A DNA stretch of 64,000 nucleotides from Corallococcus caeni (GTDB taxonomy: Bacteria > Myxococcota > Myxococcia > Myxococcales > Myxococcaceae). The stretch's first letter is position 1, and every line of letters starts with the position of its first letter. Below, piece after piece: positions 1-7,949 of this stretch. The position numbers and the translations under genes are program-made. The notes below the pieces were generated by a model that saw nothing but the letters and a program-made list of their open reading frames with translations, did no database searches and was not told where the DNA came from. The stretch is taken from positions 62,001 to 126,000 of the forward strand of contig NZ_BTTW01000005.1 of the NCBI RefSeq assembly GCF_036245865.1. Direction: 5' to 3'.

Positions 1-113
1 CGCCACACGTGGCCCTCTTCCCCGGCATCGCGCTGGCGCTCACCGTGCTGGGCTTCAACCTCCTGGGCGATGCGCTGCGCGACGCGATGGATCCGCGCCA
101 CGAGGGCCGGTGA
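1..113 (+). CDS. Peptide ABC transporter permease, C-terminal fragment (DppC/OppC type)
   Basis: Only the last 36 codons lie in the window, read in the frame starting at base 3 and ending in TGA at 111-113. The translated end ([20 protein letters not shown], then DAMDPR) is the typical C-terminus of inner-membrane permeases of dipeptide/oligopeptide ABC importers: a last membrane helix followed by the conserved GDALRDxxDP tail. The rest of the transporter must lie upstream. The family call rests on this short tail only, so the substrate cannot be given. Confidence 0.8.
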   Translation, partial: PHVALFPGIALALTVLGFNLLGDALRDAMDPRHEGR

Positions 114-128
114 CTTGAAGGCCCCGGG

Positions 129-152
129 CGTCCCTGGCAGGAAGCAGGGACG
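129..152 (+). terminator. Hairpin between the ABC permease and dtd
   Basis: A perfect 8-bp inverted repeat (CGTCCCTG / CAGGGACG) with an 8-nt loop lies 15 bases after the permease stop and just before the dtd Shine-Dalgarno sequence (GGGAG, about 156-160). No T-tract follows. It could end the transporter transcript or be a leader structure of dtd; I cannot tell which. Confidence 0.35.
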
Positions 153-167
153 AAAGGGAGTGAACCC

Positions 168-629
168 ATGAAGGCCGTGGTGCAGCGGGTCCTGGAAGCG
201 TCGGTGACGGTGGACGGTCAGCGCGTGAGCGAGATGGGTCCGGGCCTGCTCGTGCTGCTGGGCGTGGGCAAGGGCGACACCGACGCGGACCTGACGTGGA
301 TGGTGGAGAAGCTGGCCACGCTGCGCATCTTCGAGGACGCCGACGGCAAGATGAACCTGTCGCTGGAGGACACCTCCAAGCACCTCATCGTCGTCAGCCA
401 GTTCACCCTCTACGGCGATGCACGCAAGGGCCGCCGGCCCAGCTTCATCGACGCGATGGAGCCCGTCGCAGCGAAGGCCCTCTACGAGCGCGCGTGCGAA
501 GCGCTGCGCCAGCGAGGCCTCACCGTGGGCACCGGCATCTTCGCCGCGGACATGAAGGTCGCGCTCGTCAACGACGGGCCCGTCACCATCCTCCTGGAGA
601 GCCCACCGAAGGCCGCGGCTCCGGCCTGA
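168..629 (+). CDS. dtd: D-aminoacyl-tRNA deacylase
   Basis: Cytosolic proofreading enzyme that hydrolyses D-amino acids (and glycine) mischarged on tRNA, preventing their use in translation. The 153-residue product is close to the usual length of about 145. It carries both family signatures: SQFT at residues 77-80, and NDGPVT at 135-140, whose Gly-Pro supplies the chiral-selective pocket. The start ATG is preceded by AAAGGGAG at about 8-nt spacing. It stands alone, with a transporter gene upstream and a minus-strand operon converging from downstream. Confidence 0.97.
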   Translation: MKAVVQRVLEASVTVDGQRVSEMGPGLLVLLGVGKGDTDADLTWMVEKLATLRIFEDADGKMNLSLEDTSKHLIVVSQFTLYGDARKGRRPSFIDAMEPVAAKALYERACEALRQRGLTVGTGIFAADMKVALVNDGPVTILLESPPKAAAPA

Positions 630-653
630 GCCCCCGCCAGGCGGCGTTGTCCC

Positions 654-678
654 AACCTGTCCGACTGTCGGACAGGTT
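654..678. terminator. Perfect 12-bp inverted repeat between convergent genes
   Basis: Arms AACCTGTCCGAC (654-665) and GTCGGACAGGTT (667-678) are separated by one base, and a third T follows. It lies 24 bases after the dtd stop and 48 bases after the stop of the converging minus-strand gene. A bidirectional intrinsic terminator is the simplest reading. The near-zero spacer would equally suit a dimeric protein binding site. Confidence 0.55.
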
Positions 679-725
679 TCGACTGCTCGGACGGCACGGG
701 AGTCCCCAGCCATGGCTCCGAAGGC

Positions 726-1187
726 TCAGTCCTCGGGCTCAGACTCCTCACGAGGTGGGAAGCGCTGGAGCTGCTCCCGCAGGGACCGTGAGGCTCGCCT
801 CAGCGCATCCGCGTCGAGCGCGAAGTCCGCGCTCAATTCCGTCCTGGACGACGGATGAATGTCTGGCTGGGGCCGCAGCTCGCCCGTCACCCGGACGCAC
901 ACGCGGACTTCGTTCCCGTCGCCAGCGAGCCGCTCGAACACCAGGTTGGGTTCGGTGAAGCGCAGGGCGTCCTGCGTGGGTGTCCCGGCCGCGAGCGCAT
1001 CCAGCCAGTCCGCGAGCTCGGCGACTTCGAAGGTCTCGAGCGCCGGGTCCGTGGCCTTCCACTCGACGGATAAGAAGGCCGCGTCGATTTCGATGTTCAG
1101 CCAGTTCTCCGCCCCCTGTCCTTCGGCGAACTGGTAGCCCACGATGCGGAGCCCGAAGCGGTCCCCGCTCCTGTCCTCGAAGAACAT
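726..1187 (-). CDS. WapI-type immunity-like protein
   Basis: Predicted 153-residue soluble protein. The N-terminal part resembles the family named after the Bacillus WapI immunity protein: a LxIxGYQF segment, then NWLNIEI, a tryptophan-containing strand (SVEWKATDP) and a helix around LADWLDAL. Members protect against contact-dependent tRNase toxins or occur as orphan genes. The start is set at 1187 because its ATG overlaps the TGA of the hydrolase gene upstream (TGATG), indicating translational coupling. No toxin gene is visible nearby. The assignment is by recognised pattern only; an unrelated conserved protein is possible. Confidence 0.5.
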   Translation of the reverse strand: MFFEDRSGDRFGLRIVGYQFAEGQGAENWLNIEIDAAFLSVEWKATDPALETFEVAELADWLDALAAGTPTQDALRFTEPNLVFERLAGDGNEVRVCVRVTGELRPQPDIHPSSRTELSADFALDADALRRASRSLREQLQRFPPREESEPED

Positions 1188-2299
1188 CAGCGCACCTCCA
1201 GCGCGCGGCGGAAGAACGCTACGCCTTCCGCGTTCGTGCGCGCGTGCGAGGCCGGGCGCGTCCCGGCCACCGGGTCTCGGCACAGCATCGCGATGACGTC
1301 GAAGCCCTTCGGGTAGCACTCGGGCAGGAAGGTGAAGTGCCCCGCGTCGTCCAGGACCACCGTCGTCGTGGTCGCGGCCGGCAGCAGTCCCACCAGATGC
1401 ATGCCGTGCGCTTCGTGCGGCATCAGCTCGTCGCCCTTGGCCAGCACCAGCTCCACGGGCTTCTGGATGTCGGCGGTGTCCCGCGCCTCGAAGGACGCCG
1501 CCATGCCCGGCGCCATCGCGAACGCGGCCTTCACTCGCGGATCCAGATACGACGCTCGGGCGTGCTTCATGTCGATGCGGCCGTAGTCCACGTCGCGCAG
1601 CCCCTCACAGCCAATCTCCTCGCGGGTGCCCGGCGTCTTGCAGCGCTTCTCAATCCATTCCAGGTTCAGGTTCAGCCCCACCAGCGCCAGCGCCGTATAG
1701 CCGCCCATCGAGTGCCCCGTCGCGCCGATGCGCTCCGGATCCACGCGCGGGCCCCACTTCGGGTCCTTCAGCAGGTGGTCCAGGATGACCGTGAAGTCCT
1801 GTGGGCGCTCGTAGGCGCGCGCGAAGCCCTCCGGGCTGGTGTCGCCGTAGGTGTTGCCCGGGTGGTTCAACGCCACGACGACGAAGCCGTGCGCCGCCAG
1901 GTTCGAACCGAACCAGGACAGGTCCATCACCGAGCCCCCGCTGCCGTGCGACAGCAGCACCACCGGCCAGCGCTCGCGCGCGTCCGACAGCGGTGCGTCC
2001 TTCGCGCCGTAGAAGGGCTTGAACAGGTCCGACGGCGCGCGGTTGTCCATGGGCGTGCCGGGTGCCACCGGGTACCAGACCAGCGGCTTCAGCGTGCGGT
2101 GGCGGACTGCGTCCTCGTACGTCAGCGTCTGCGTGACGCCCACCGCGTACGCCGCATCCGCGCCGTAGAGCGACGCGTGGTCCGTGCGCGGAGCCTCCGC
2201 CGCCTTCTTCGAGGAGGAACAGCCCCCCGCCAGCAGCGCGGCGGAGACGAGGAGCACGGGCCCCATCGGGGCGAGGTGGCGGAACATGGCCCCGAGCAT
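1187..2299 (-). CDS. Lipoprotein alpha/beta hydrolase (PAF-acetylhydrolase / dienelactone-hydrolase-like)
   Basis: A 370-residue alpha/beta-hydrolase with an N-terminal lipoprotein signal peptide ending in LLAGGC (Cys27 predicted to be lipidated). The oxyanion-hole region is LLSHGSGG near 115-122. The nucleophile elbow is GHSMGG with Ser197. An Asp in AKGDE and a His in DDAGHF complete a plausible triad. Related enzymes cleave short acyl esters, but the substrate here is unknown. A second ATG four codons in (2287) could be the true start. Its stop overlaps the start of the WapI-like gene, so the two are co-translated. Confidence 0.75.
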   Translation of the reverse strand: MLGAMFRHLAPMGPVLLVSAALLAGGCSSSKKAAEAPRTDHASLYGADAAYAVGVTQTLTYEDAVRHRTLKPLVWYPVAPGTPMDNRAPSDLFKPFYGAKDAPLSDARERWPVVLLSHGSGGSVMDLSWFGSNLAAHGFVVVALNHPGNTYGDTSPEGFARAYERPQDFTVILDHLLKDPKWGPRVDPERIGATGHSMGGYTALALVGLNLNLEWIEKRCKTPGTREEIGCEGLRDVDYGRIDMKHARASYLDPRVKAAFAMAPGMAASFEARDTADIQKPVELVLAKGDELMPHEAHGMHLVGLLPAATTTTVVLDDAGHFTFLPECYPKGFDVIAMLCRDPVAGTRPASHARTNAEGVAFFRRALEVR

Positions 2300-2362
2300 G
2301 ACCGGGAACGGCGATGCAGGGAAAGGGAGGGGGTGCCTGCGCAGCGGACAGGCTTCAGCGGC

Positions 2363-3208
2363 TCACAGCCGCACGGTGGTCCCGCGCGTCACCAGCGCGG
2401 CCAGCCCCTGCTTCGTCTGCGCGGCGGTGCGCAGGTGCAGCGTGAGCGCGCCCAGCTCGCGGATCCACGTGGCCGCGTTGGGGCCCAGGCCGGAGAACAG
2501 CACGGACAGCGGCGGCGGCTGGGCCAGCTTTCCCGTCCAGTAGCCCAGCACCTCGTCGCGCTCCGGCAGCGAGGGCAGCTTCATGCGCTCCTGCTCGCGC
2601 GCCAGGAGCCGCTCCAGCTTGCGCGGCAGGTTCACCTGCCAGTGCACCACCGTCTTCGCCGGCCGCCAGGCCCAGTCCGCGAAGGCGAAGCGCTCGCGGA
2701 CCGCGTACTCGCCCCGGCCCTGCGTGACGAAGACGCGGTCCGGGGGGAACTCCGGGAAGGGGTCCCACTGCCCGGCCAACAGCGACGCCAGCCCCTGCTC
2801 GCCCGGGGGACGCCGGCGGAAGTTGTCCCGCACCGTGCGCGCCGCCTTCGTGTCCCAGTAGGGATAGGCCGGGTCCTCCACCATCAGCGCCAGGTTCAGC
2901 GCCTCGTCCCATTCGTCCGCGTAGCCGCCGGGCGAACCGCCCACCTCCCAGCCGCCGGGCGCCTCGTGCCAGGGCTGGAACACCAGCCGGTCCACCAGGT
3001 CCATCCACCCGTCCGAGTCCACCGACCCCACGCCCCCCGGCAGCGCCGACGAGGCCAGCCGCTGGCAGAGCGTGAACGCCTGCGCGTCACCCAGGTGGTT
3101 GGAGAGGGCTTCCAGCGCGCCGGCGGCATCTCCCATGGCGCGCTGGAAGAAGGGCAGGACCTGCTCGTGGAAGAAGCGGTCGTTGATGGGACGCAGGACG
3201 ACGTCCAT
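2363..3208 (-). CDS. Conserved hypothetical cytosolic protein
   Basis: I do not recognise this 281-residue protein. It has no signal peptide or membrane segment and is rich in Trp and Pro in its middle third (for example GWMDLVDRLVFQPWHE and YPYWDTKAARTVRDN). The C-terminal third ends in a predicted helix-rich part. Codon bias matches the neighbours, supporting a real gene. It begins 23 bases after the ptsN stop, so it is probably transcribed with ptsN as the last gene of the rpoN-hpf-ptsN direction. Confidence 0.7.
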   Translation of the reverse strand: MDVVLRPINDRFFHEQVLPFFQRAMGDAAGALEALSNHLGDAQAFTLCQRLASSALPGGVGSVDSDGWMDLVDRLVFQPWHEAPGGWEVGGSPGGYADEWDEALNLALMVEDPAYPYWDTKAARTVRDNFRRRPPGEQGLASLLAGQWDPFPEFPPDRVFVTQGRGEYAVRERFAFADWAWRPAKTVVHWQVNLPRKLERLLAREQERMKLPSLPERDEVLGYWTGKLAQPPPLSVLFSGLGPNAATWIRELGALTLHLRTAAQTKQGLAALVTRGTTVRL

Positions 3209-3231
3209 GCGGGGCGTCTCCTGTCAGCCCC

Positions 3232-3693
3232 TCAGGGCCGCGCGTCTTCCTGGACGATGAGGGCGTGGATGTCCGCGGCCGTGGGCGCTTCGAGGATGGC
3301 CGCCCGGAAGCGCGGGTTCTTGAACAGGCGCGAGATGCGCGCCAGCGCCTTCAGGTGCACCCCCGCGCTGTTCTCCGGCGCCACCAGCGCGAAGAACAGG
3401 TGCGTGGGCTTGCCGTCGATGGACTCGAAGTCCACGCCCGCCCGCGACACGCAGAAGGCCGCCTGGAGGCTGTCCATGCCCGCCAGCTTGCCGTGCGGAA
3501 TGGCCACGCCTTCACCAATGCCCGTGCTGCCCAGCTTCTCGCGTTCCTGGAGCACCGCCACCAGCCGGTCCTCGCGCAGATTCGGGTGCGCCCGGGCCAG
3601 CGTGGCACTCAGCTCGCGCAGCACCTCCGGTTTCGTGCGGGACTGCATGTCCGCGACGACCGCCTGGGGGCTGAGGAAATCGGCGATTCTCAA
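3232..3693 (-). CDS. ptsN: PTS IIA-type nitrogen regulatory protein
   Basis: EIIA-Ntr/fructose-type IIA domain of 153 residues, a phosphoacceptor that relays PEP-dependent phosphorylation to regulate metabolism rather than transport sugar. The phosphorylated histidine is His67 in GVAIPHGKL. The reading frame extends upstream, but the domain begins exactly at RIADFLSP. A TTG at 3693 with GGGAG five bases ahead is therefore taken as the start. It sits downstream of hpf, as in many rpoN clusters. The intervening 205 bases contain a GC-rich hairpin, so separate transcription is possible. Confidence 0.9.
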   Translation of the reverse strand: MRIADFLSPQAVVADMQSRTKPEVLRELSATLARAHPNLREDRLVAVLQEREKLGSTGIGEGVAIPHGKLAGMDSLQAAFCVSRAGVDFESIDGKPTHLFFALVAPENSAGVHLKALARISRLFKNPRFRAAILEAPTAADIHALIVQEDARP

Positions 3694-3852
3694 TGGCGCT
3701 CCCGCACTTGGCGCTCCGGGCCGGCAATGATTCCTCGGCCGGCAATTACTCCTCACACTGGATTCGCGCAAGGGTCGCCTGGGCGGTGGCAGGCGCTTCG
3801 CTCACTGCGCGTCAGCCCGGTGCCGAGTCCCAGCCCGGGCCCGGGCCCAGGC

Positions 3853-3869
3853 CCGGGGGGAAGCCCCGG
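3853..3869 (-). terminator. GC-rich hairpin downstream of hpf
   Basis: CCGGGG and CCCCGG pair around a 5-nt loop, inside a 40-base run of nested CCCGGG repeats (about 3834-3875). It lies 30 bases past the hpf stop. There is no clear T-tract, and the self-complementary repeats allow several alternative folds. Confidence 0.35.
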
Positions 3870-3898
3870 ACCCGGTCCCTGGTTCGGCCGACCGGCGG

Positions 3899-4564
3899 TC
3901 AGGTGCCCGTGGCGGCCACCGGAGCTTCGGGCAGGTGCGGTTCGATGAGGCCGAACCCACCCTCCTTGCGGCGGTAGACGATGGACAGCGCCTGGGACTG
4001 CTGGTTCTGGAACACGTAGAAGTCGTTGTTCATCAAGTTCATCTGCATCACCGCGTCGTCCACCGACAGCGACTGGATGGCCAGGTGCGTGGTGCGCACC
4101 AGCCGGGCGACGCCCGACTCGGCCACCGGCTGCCGGGGCTCCGCGGCGGGGGCGGCCTGGAGGGTGGCGGGCGAGGACGGCTCGGCGGCCTCCTCCGCGT
4201 CGTGGACCTCGAAGACGTCGTGGCGGACCTTGAGGTTGTTCACCAGGTCCTGGCGGTGGTGCACCTTCTCCTTGCCGTGGTGCGACTTGAGCTTGTCGCG
4301 GTAGCGGCGCAGCTGGCGCTCGATCTTGTCCATCGCCAGGTCGATGGACGCGTACATGTCATCGCTCTTCTCACGCCCCCGGAGGATCCAGGCGCCGGAG
4401 TGGATGGTGATGTCCGCGTGGTGCAGGTGGCGCTCCAACGAGAGCACGACGTGGGCCTCACCAGCCCGGTCCAGCAGTCGGTTCACCCGATCGACCTTTT
4501 CACGGGCGTACTCCTTCAGGGAATCCGACGCTCCGAACTGACGGAAGGTGATGTTGAGCTGCAT
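3899..4564 (-). CDS. hpf: Ribosome hibernation promoting factor, long form
   Basis: 221-residue long-type HPF that dimerises 70S ribosomes into inactive 100S particles in stationary phase. The N-terminal RaiA/S30AE domain starts at MQLNITFRQFG. The C-terminal dimerisation domain is recognisable from DDAVMQMNLMNNDFYVFQN to the end. The linker is rich in Ala/Pro/Glu. The frame is open 13 codons further upstream, but AGGAGG lies 9 bases before the ATG at 4564. It belongs to the conserved neighbourhood rpoN-hpf-ptsN, here separated from rpoN by two extra genes. Hibernation would suit starvation-induced development. Confidence 0.93.
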   Translation of the reverse strand: MQLNITFRQFGASDSLKEYAREKVDRVNRLLDRAGEAHVVLSLERHLHHADITIHSGAWILRGREKSDDMYASIDLAMDKIERQLRRYRDKLKSHHGKEKVHHRQDLVNNLKVRHDVFEVHDAEEAAEPSSPATLQAAPAAEPRQPVAESGVARLVRTTHLAIQSLSVDDAVMQMNLMNNDFYVFQNQQSQALSIVYRRKEGGFGLIEPHLPEAPVAATGT

Positions 4565-4695
4565 GCGTGGCCGCCTCCTAGGGAGAGAGGTAAGCTCCGT
4601 CACAGATCAGAAACGGAGCCCACGCCGAAAGCAACCCGGCCCCCCAGGTTGGAACTTCCCGTCCACGGCTCGCGCTCGCGAAAGCGACCGCAATA

Positions 4696-4712
4696 GGACA
4701 CGTCTGGTGTCC
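4696..4712. promoter_or_regulatory. Small inverted repeat upstream of hpf
   Basis: GGACAC and GTGTCC arms with a 5-nt spacer lie about 130 bp before the hpf start, in a 266-bp non-coding interval (4565-4830). It could be a protein binding site or part of a terminator for the upstream lipoprotein gene. No clear promoter hexamers were seen beside it. Confidence 0.25.
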
Positions 4713-4830
4713 GCTGCATGGCACCCGGTGGGGATTCCGACCCGGGTCCCATTTTCCGGTCCGGTCTCCCCCACCCCGCGTGCGTGGTCCTCACGCGAGC
4801 AACATGCCTGCGCCCGGCGGCCCGACAGGC

Positions 4831-5619
4831 TCAGGGCACCACGGAGAGCACGAAGTCCTGCGAGTGGTAGATGGCGCCCGAGCACGACGCCACGCCCGTG
4901 CACTCGCCCACGGTGCCCACCAGGTCCGCGCCCAGGGTCAGGGTGTGGTTCGCCTGCGGGGTGCCGGCGGGGATGTCGATGGTGGCCTTGTTGCCGTCCT
5001 GCGTGACGGAGAGCACGCCGGGCGCCCTGCCCCCTTCGCGCAGGAGCAGCGCCTCCACGGGGCCGGGCACCTCCGTCGCGGGCTCCCAGAGGAAGGCATA
5101 CGCCTGTCCCACGCGCAGCTTGTCCGGGGTGCCTTCCCCCTGGAACGTGAACTTGCGCTTGGCCTTGGCCTTGAGGACCACCAGGCGCACGGTGCTGGTG
5201 GCGTCCTGGAGCTGCACGGTGATGTCCTCCACCGGCTCGCGGCCCCAGGCGGCCGGGTCGAAGTTGAAGTAGGCGCGGCTGTTCTCACACGCCTCCGCGC
5301 GCCCCCCCACGTCCGACGCGCCGCCCGGCACCAGCGTCATGGGCTGGCCGTTGAGGGTGGCCGTGACGTCGTCCGCGAAGCGCGAGCACGGGCCGTCCGC
5401 CGTCACCGAGTAGCTGACGGTGAAGCGGTGCGCGCCCTGCGCGTCCGGCGTCTCCGCGTCGTCCACGTCCGCCAGCGCGAAGGTGAGCGAGCGGTCCGAC
5501 AGCTCCGCCAGCGACATCACCTTCGTCTCGCCGCCGCCACAGCCGGTGAGCGCCACGAGCGCCCCCAGGGCGGTGAGGCGGGAAACGGTTCGACGCGGGC
5601 TCGGTGCGGGGAGGGTCAT
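4831..5619 (-). CDS. Hypothetical lipoprotein
   Basis: A 262-residue predicted lipoprotein. After a charged N-terminus (PSPRRTVSRL) a hydrophobic stretch ends in VALTGCGGG, a standard lipobox. The mature part is beta-rich, with few helices and paired cysteines, and no known domain was recognised. A possible upstream ATG at 5631 adds four residues. The start lies 16 bases after the GNAT gene stop, so both are probably co-transcribed. It is one of two genes inserted between rpoN and hpf. Confidence 0.75.
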   Translation of the reverse strand: MTLPAPSPRRTVSRLTALGALVALTGCGGGETKVMSLAELSDRSLTFALADVDDAETPDAQGAHRFTVSYSVTADGPCSRFADDVTATLNGQPMTLVPGGASDVGGRAEACENSRAYFNFDPAAWGREPVEDITVQLQDATSTVRLVVLKAKAKRKFTFQGEGTPDKLRVGQAYAFLWEPATEVPGPVEALLLREGGRAPGVLSVTQDGNKATIDIPAGTPQANHTLTLGADLVGTVGECTGVASCSGAIYHSQDFVLSVVP

Positions 5620-5635
5620 GGCGGCCGGCACCCTA

Positions 5636-6286
5636 TCACTCCCGCGCCAGCAGTCCTTCGAGCCGCGCCTTCACGCCGGGCCACTCCGCGTCGATGAACC
5701 CGTAGTACGCGCTGTCCCGCACCACGCCGCCGCGCACGAGCATGTGGTTGCGCAGGATGCCCTCGAAGGTGGCGCCCAGCCGCTCGATGGCGGCGCGCGA
5801 GCGCACGTTGCGCCGGTCGGTCTTCAGCTGCACGCGCATCACGCCCAGCGACTCGAAGGCGTGCGTGAGGAGCAGGTACTTGCACTCGGTGTTCACCCGC
5901 GAGCGCCACACCCGCCGCGCCAGCCACGTGGAGCCGATCTCCAGCGTGCGGTACTCGCGGGAGATGTCCAGGTAGCGCGTGGTGCCCACCACCGCGCCGC
6001 CTGCCTGCTCGCGGATGACGAACGGCCGCTCCGTGCCCGCGGCGGTCGCCTTCAGCGCGGCGGCGACGTAGTCCGCCACGTCCGCCTCCGTGCGCAGCAC
6101 GCGCGAGAAGTGGGCGAAGATGTCCGGCTCGCAGACGGCCGCGAGCGCGGGCACGTGCTCCGGAGTCATGGGCTCCAGCCGCACCGTCCGCCCCTCCAGG
6201 GTGACGGGCGGGACGACGAGCGGCACGGGGTCACGGCGGGGAACGCCGACATCGGTGGGGAGCACGGGGTCCATGGACCGCTTCAT
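5636..6286 (-). CDS. GNAT N-acetyltransferase (RimJ/RimL-like)
   Basis: 216 residues with the layout of the Acetyltransf_3 family: strand 1 (GRTVRLEPMTPEHVPAL), a central beta-bulge region (EIGSTWLARRVWRSRVN), and a C-terminal segment with NVRSRAAIERLGATFEGILR. The last is the acetyl-CoA-binding helix and strand typical of RimJ/RimL and related protein or antibiotic N-acetyltransferases. The substrate cannot be predicted. It lies 78 bases downstream of rpoN, in the same direction, followed closely by the lipoprotein gene. Confidence 0.85.
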   Translation of the reverse strand: MKRSMDPVLPTDVGVPRRDPVPLVVPPVTLEGRTVRLEPMTPEHVPALAAVCEPDIFAHFSRVLRTEADVADYVAAALKATAAGTERPFVIREQAGGAVVGTTRYLDISREYRTLEIGSTWLARRVWRSRVNTECKYLLLTHAFESLGVMRVQLKTDRRNVRSRAAIERLGATFEGILRNHMLVRGGVVRDSAYYGFIDAEWPGVKARLEGLLARE

Positions 6287-6364
6287 GCCCCAACCCCGGC
6301 CCTGGCGTGCAGGGCCGGTTGCGACAAACCGGCTGGACCAGTCCGCCCAGCCGACGGGACGGCG

Positions 6365-7885
6365 CTAGAAGTACTTCTTGCGCTTGCTGCTGGGGAGGAT
6401 GCCCAGCACCTCGCGGTACTTGGCCACCGTGCGGCGGGCGATTTCGGTGCCCTGCGAGCGCAGCAACTCCACGATCTTCTGGTCCGAGTACGGGTTGCGC
6501 GGGTCTTCCTGCGACACGAGCTGCTTGATGTGGTGCTTCACGGCCTCGCTGGCCGTGTCCTCGCCGGACACGCGTGCGATGGACGAGTTGAAGAAGTACT
6601 TCAGCTCGAAGATACCCTGCGGCGTGTGGACGTACTTGCTCGTGGTGACGCGGCTGACGGTGGACTCGTGCATGCCGATGTCCTCCGCCACGTCGCGCAG
6701 GATGAGGGGCTTCAGGTGCGCGATGCCCTTGTCCAGGAAGTCCCGCTGGAACTTCACGATGCTCTCGGTGACCTTGTAGATGGTCCGCTGCCGCTGGTGG
6801 ATGGAGCGGATGAGCCACATCGCGCTGCGCAGCTTGTCCTGGATGAACTCCTTCGTCTGCCCGGGGCTCACCGCGCCGTTCTTGAGCGCGTTCCGGTACA
6901 TGCCGGAGATGCGCAGCTTGGACAGGCCGTCGTCGTTGAGGACCACGGTGTAGTCCTCGTCCCCCAGCTTGTAGACGAAGACGTCGGGGGTGATGTACTG
7001 CGCGTCATCCCCGCTGAAGTTGCGGCCCGGCCGCGGGTCCAGCTTCGGGAGCAGCTTCGCCGCCGCGACCACCTCGTCCAGGGTGACCTTGAGGTCCTTG
7101 GCGATGGCCGGGAGGTTCTTGCTCTCCAGATATTTCATGTGGCGCTTGATGATGAGGCCCAGCAGCGCCGCGTTCGGGTCCTTCATCGCCTGCAGCTGGA
7201 TGAGCAGGCACTCCTGCAGGTCGCGCGCGCCGCAGCCCCGGGGCTCCAGGTTCTGGATGCGGCGCAGGGTGCGCTCGGCCACGTGCATGGGCACGTCCGC
7301 CTCGTTGGACAGGCGGATGAGCGGGTCGCCTTCAATCTCCGGCAGCTTGAGGTAGCCGTCGTCGTCCAGGTTCCCCAGGATGAGCACCGCCACGCGGCGC
7401 TCGGCCTCGTTGAGCCGCAGCGTGCCCAGTTGCTCCTGGAGGTGGTCGACCAGGTCCTCCTTCTTCACCATGTTGGCTTCGAACGACGGCAGGTCGTCCG
7501 TGGCCACGTTGCCCTTGTTGGAGGCGGTGGTGGGCTCGTTGAACTGGTAGCTGTTGAGGTAGGACTCCCAGTCAATCTCCGGGGGGCCCTCGCCGTCCGC
7601 CTTGAACTCCTGGGCCGTTTCAGGCGTCGCCGACGGCAGGTCCACGTCGCGCGCGATTTCCGCGTTGTCCGCCTCGAGCGAGGCCTCGCCAGGCTCCTTC
7701 TCGCTCACCTCGCCGGGCATGCCCTCCTCGGGCTGCTCCAGCAGGGGGTTCTGCTCCATCTCCTCGCGGACCTGGTCCAGGAGCTCCATTCGCGAGAGCT
7801 GGAGGAGCTTGATGGCCTGCTGCAGCTGGGGCGTCATCACCAGCTGCTGCGCGAGCTTCAGGCTCTGTTTGAGTTCCATCGCCAT
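6365..7885 (-). CDS. rpoN: RNA polymerase sigma-54 factor
   Basis: 506-residue sigma-54. It directs RNA polymerase to -24/-12 promoters that need an AAA+ enhancer-binding activator. All three parts are present: the Gln/Leu-rich region I (MELKQSLKLAQQLVMTPQLQ onward) that interacts with activators, a central core-binding domain, and the C-terminal DNA-binding part ending in the RpoN box ARRTVAKYREVL at residues 483-494. The acidic, Glu-rich linker at about 50-115 is long. The gene follows lptB after 252 bases containing an inverted repeat and a sigma-54-like element. Myxobacteria use sigma-54 heavily in development and pilus gene control. Confidence 0.98.
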   Translation of the reverse strand: MAMELKQSLKLAQQLVMTPQLQQAIKLLQLSRMELLDQVREEMEQNPLLEQPEEGMPGEVSEKEPGEASLEADNAEIARDVDLPSATPETAQEFKADGEGPPEIDWESYLNSYQFNEPTTASNKGNVATDDLPSFEANMVKKEDLVDHLQEQLGTLRLNEAERRVAVLILGNLDDDGYLKLPEIEGDPLIRLSNEADVPMHVAERTLRRIQNLEPRGCGARDLQECLLIQLQAMKDPNAALLGLIIKRHMKYLESKNLPAIAKDLKVTLDEVVAAAKLLPKLDPRPGRNFSGDDAQYITPDVFVYKLGDEDYTVVLNDDGLSKLRISGMYRNALKNGAVSPGQTKEFIQDKLRSAMWLIRSIHQRQRTIYKVTESIVKFQRDFLDKGIAHLKPLILRDVAEDIGMHESTVSRVTTSKYVHTPQGIFELKYFFNSSIARVSGEDTASEAVKHHIKQLVSQEDPRNPYSDQKIVELLRSQGTEIARRTVAKYREVLGILPSSKRKKYF

Positions 7886-7916
7886 GTGGGGGCGTCTCCG
7901 GAAGGCATGCGTGCCA

Positions 7917-7939
7917 CTTGATTGGAGGTTCCAATCAAG
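7917..7939. promoter_or_regulatory. 9-bp inverted repeat in the rpoN leader region
   Basis: CTTGATTGG and CCAATCAAG arms are separated by AGGTT, 32 bp before the rpoN start. No T-tract follows on the rpoN strand, so an operator or mRNA leader structure is more likely than a terminator. Two copies of TGGCAC (minus strand, 7911-7916 and 7944-7949) flank it. Confidence 0.45.
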
Positions 7940-7949
7940 GACCGTGCCA
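7934..7949 (-). promoter_or_regulatory. Sigma-54-like promoter element before rpoN
   Basis: Read on the minus strand: TGGCAC, five bases, TTGAT. This matches the -24/-12 consensus (TGGCAC-N5-TTGCW) at every defined base except the -12 C, which is A. The downstream half overlaps the inverted repeat. The lost C is normally important, so activity is uncertain. A TAGGTT a few bases upstream (7949-7954) could instead be a -10 box of a housekeeping promoter. Confidence 0.35.

Noticed and set aside
980-3730. Very long plus-strand open frame (over 900 codons) across the hydrolase and ptsN genes
   Set aside because: It is antisense to well-supported genes. Its translation is Arg/Ala/His-rich low complexity without domains, as expected from the opposite strand of 70% GC coding DNA.
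7911-7916. Second TGGCAC on the minus strand as another sigma-54 promoter for rpoN
   Set aside because: The -12 part at the required distance reads CCTTC and lacks the GC dinucleotide, so only half of the promoter is present.
5420-7921. Plus-strand open frame of about 830 codons opposite rpoN
   Set aside because: It mirrors the rpoN, GNAT and lipoprotein genes, with composition typical of antisense shadow; no start signal or domain.
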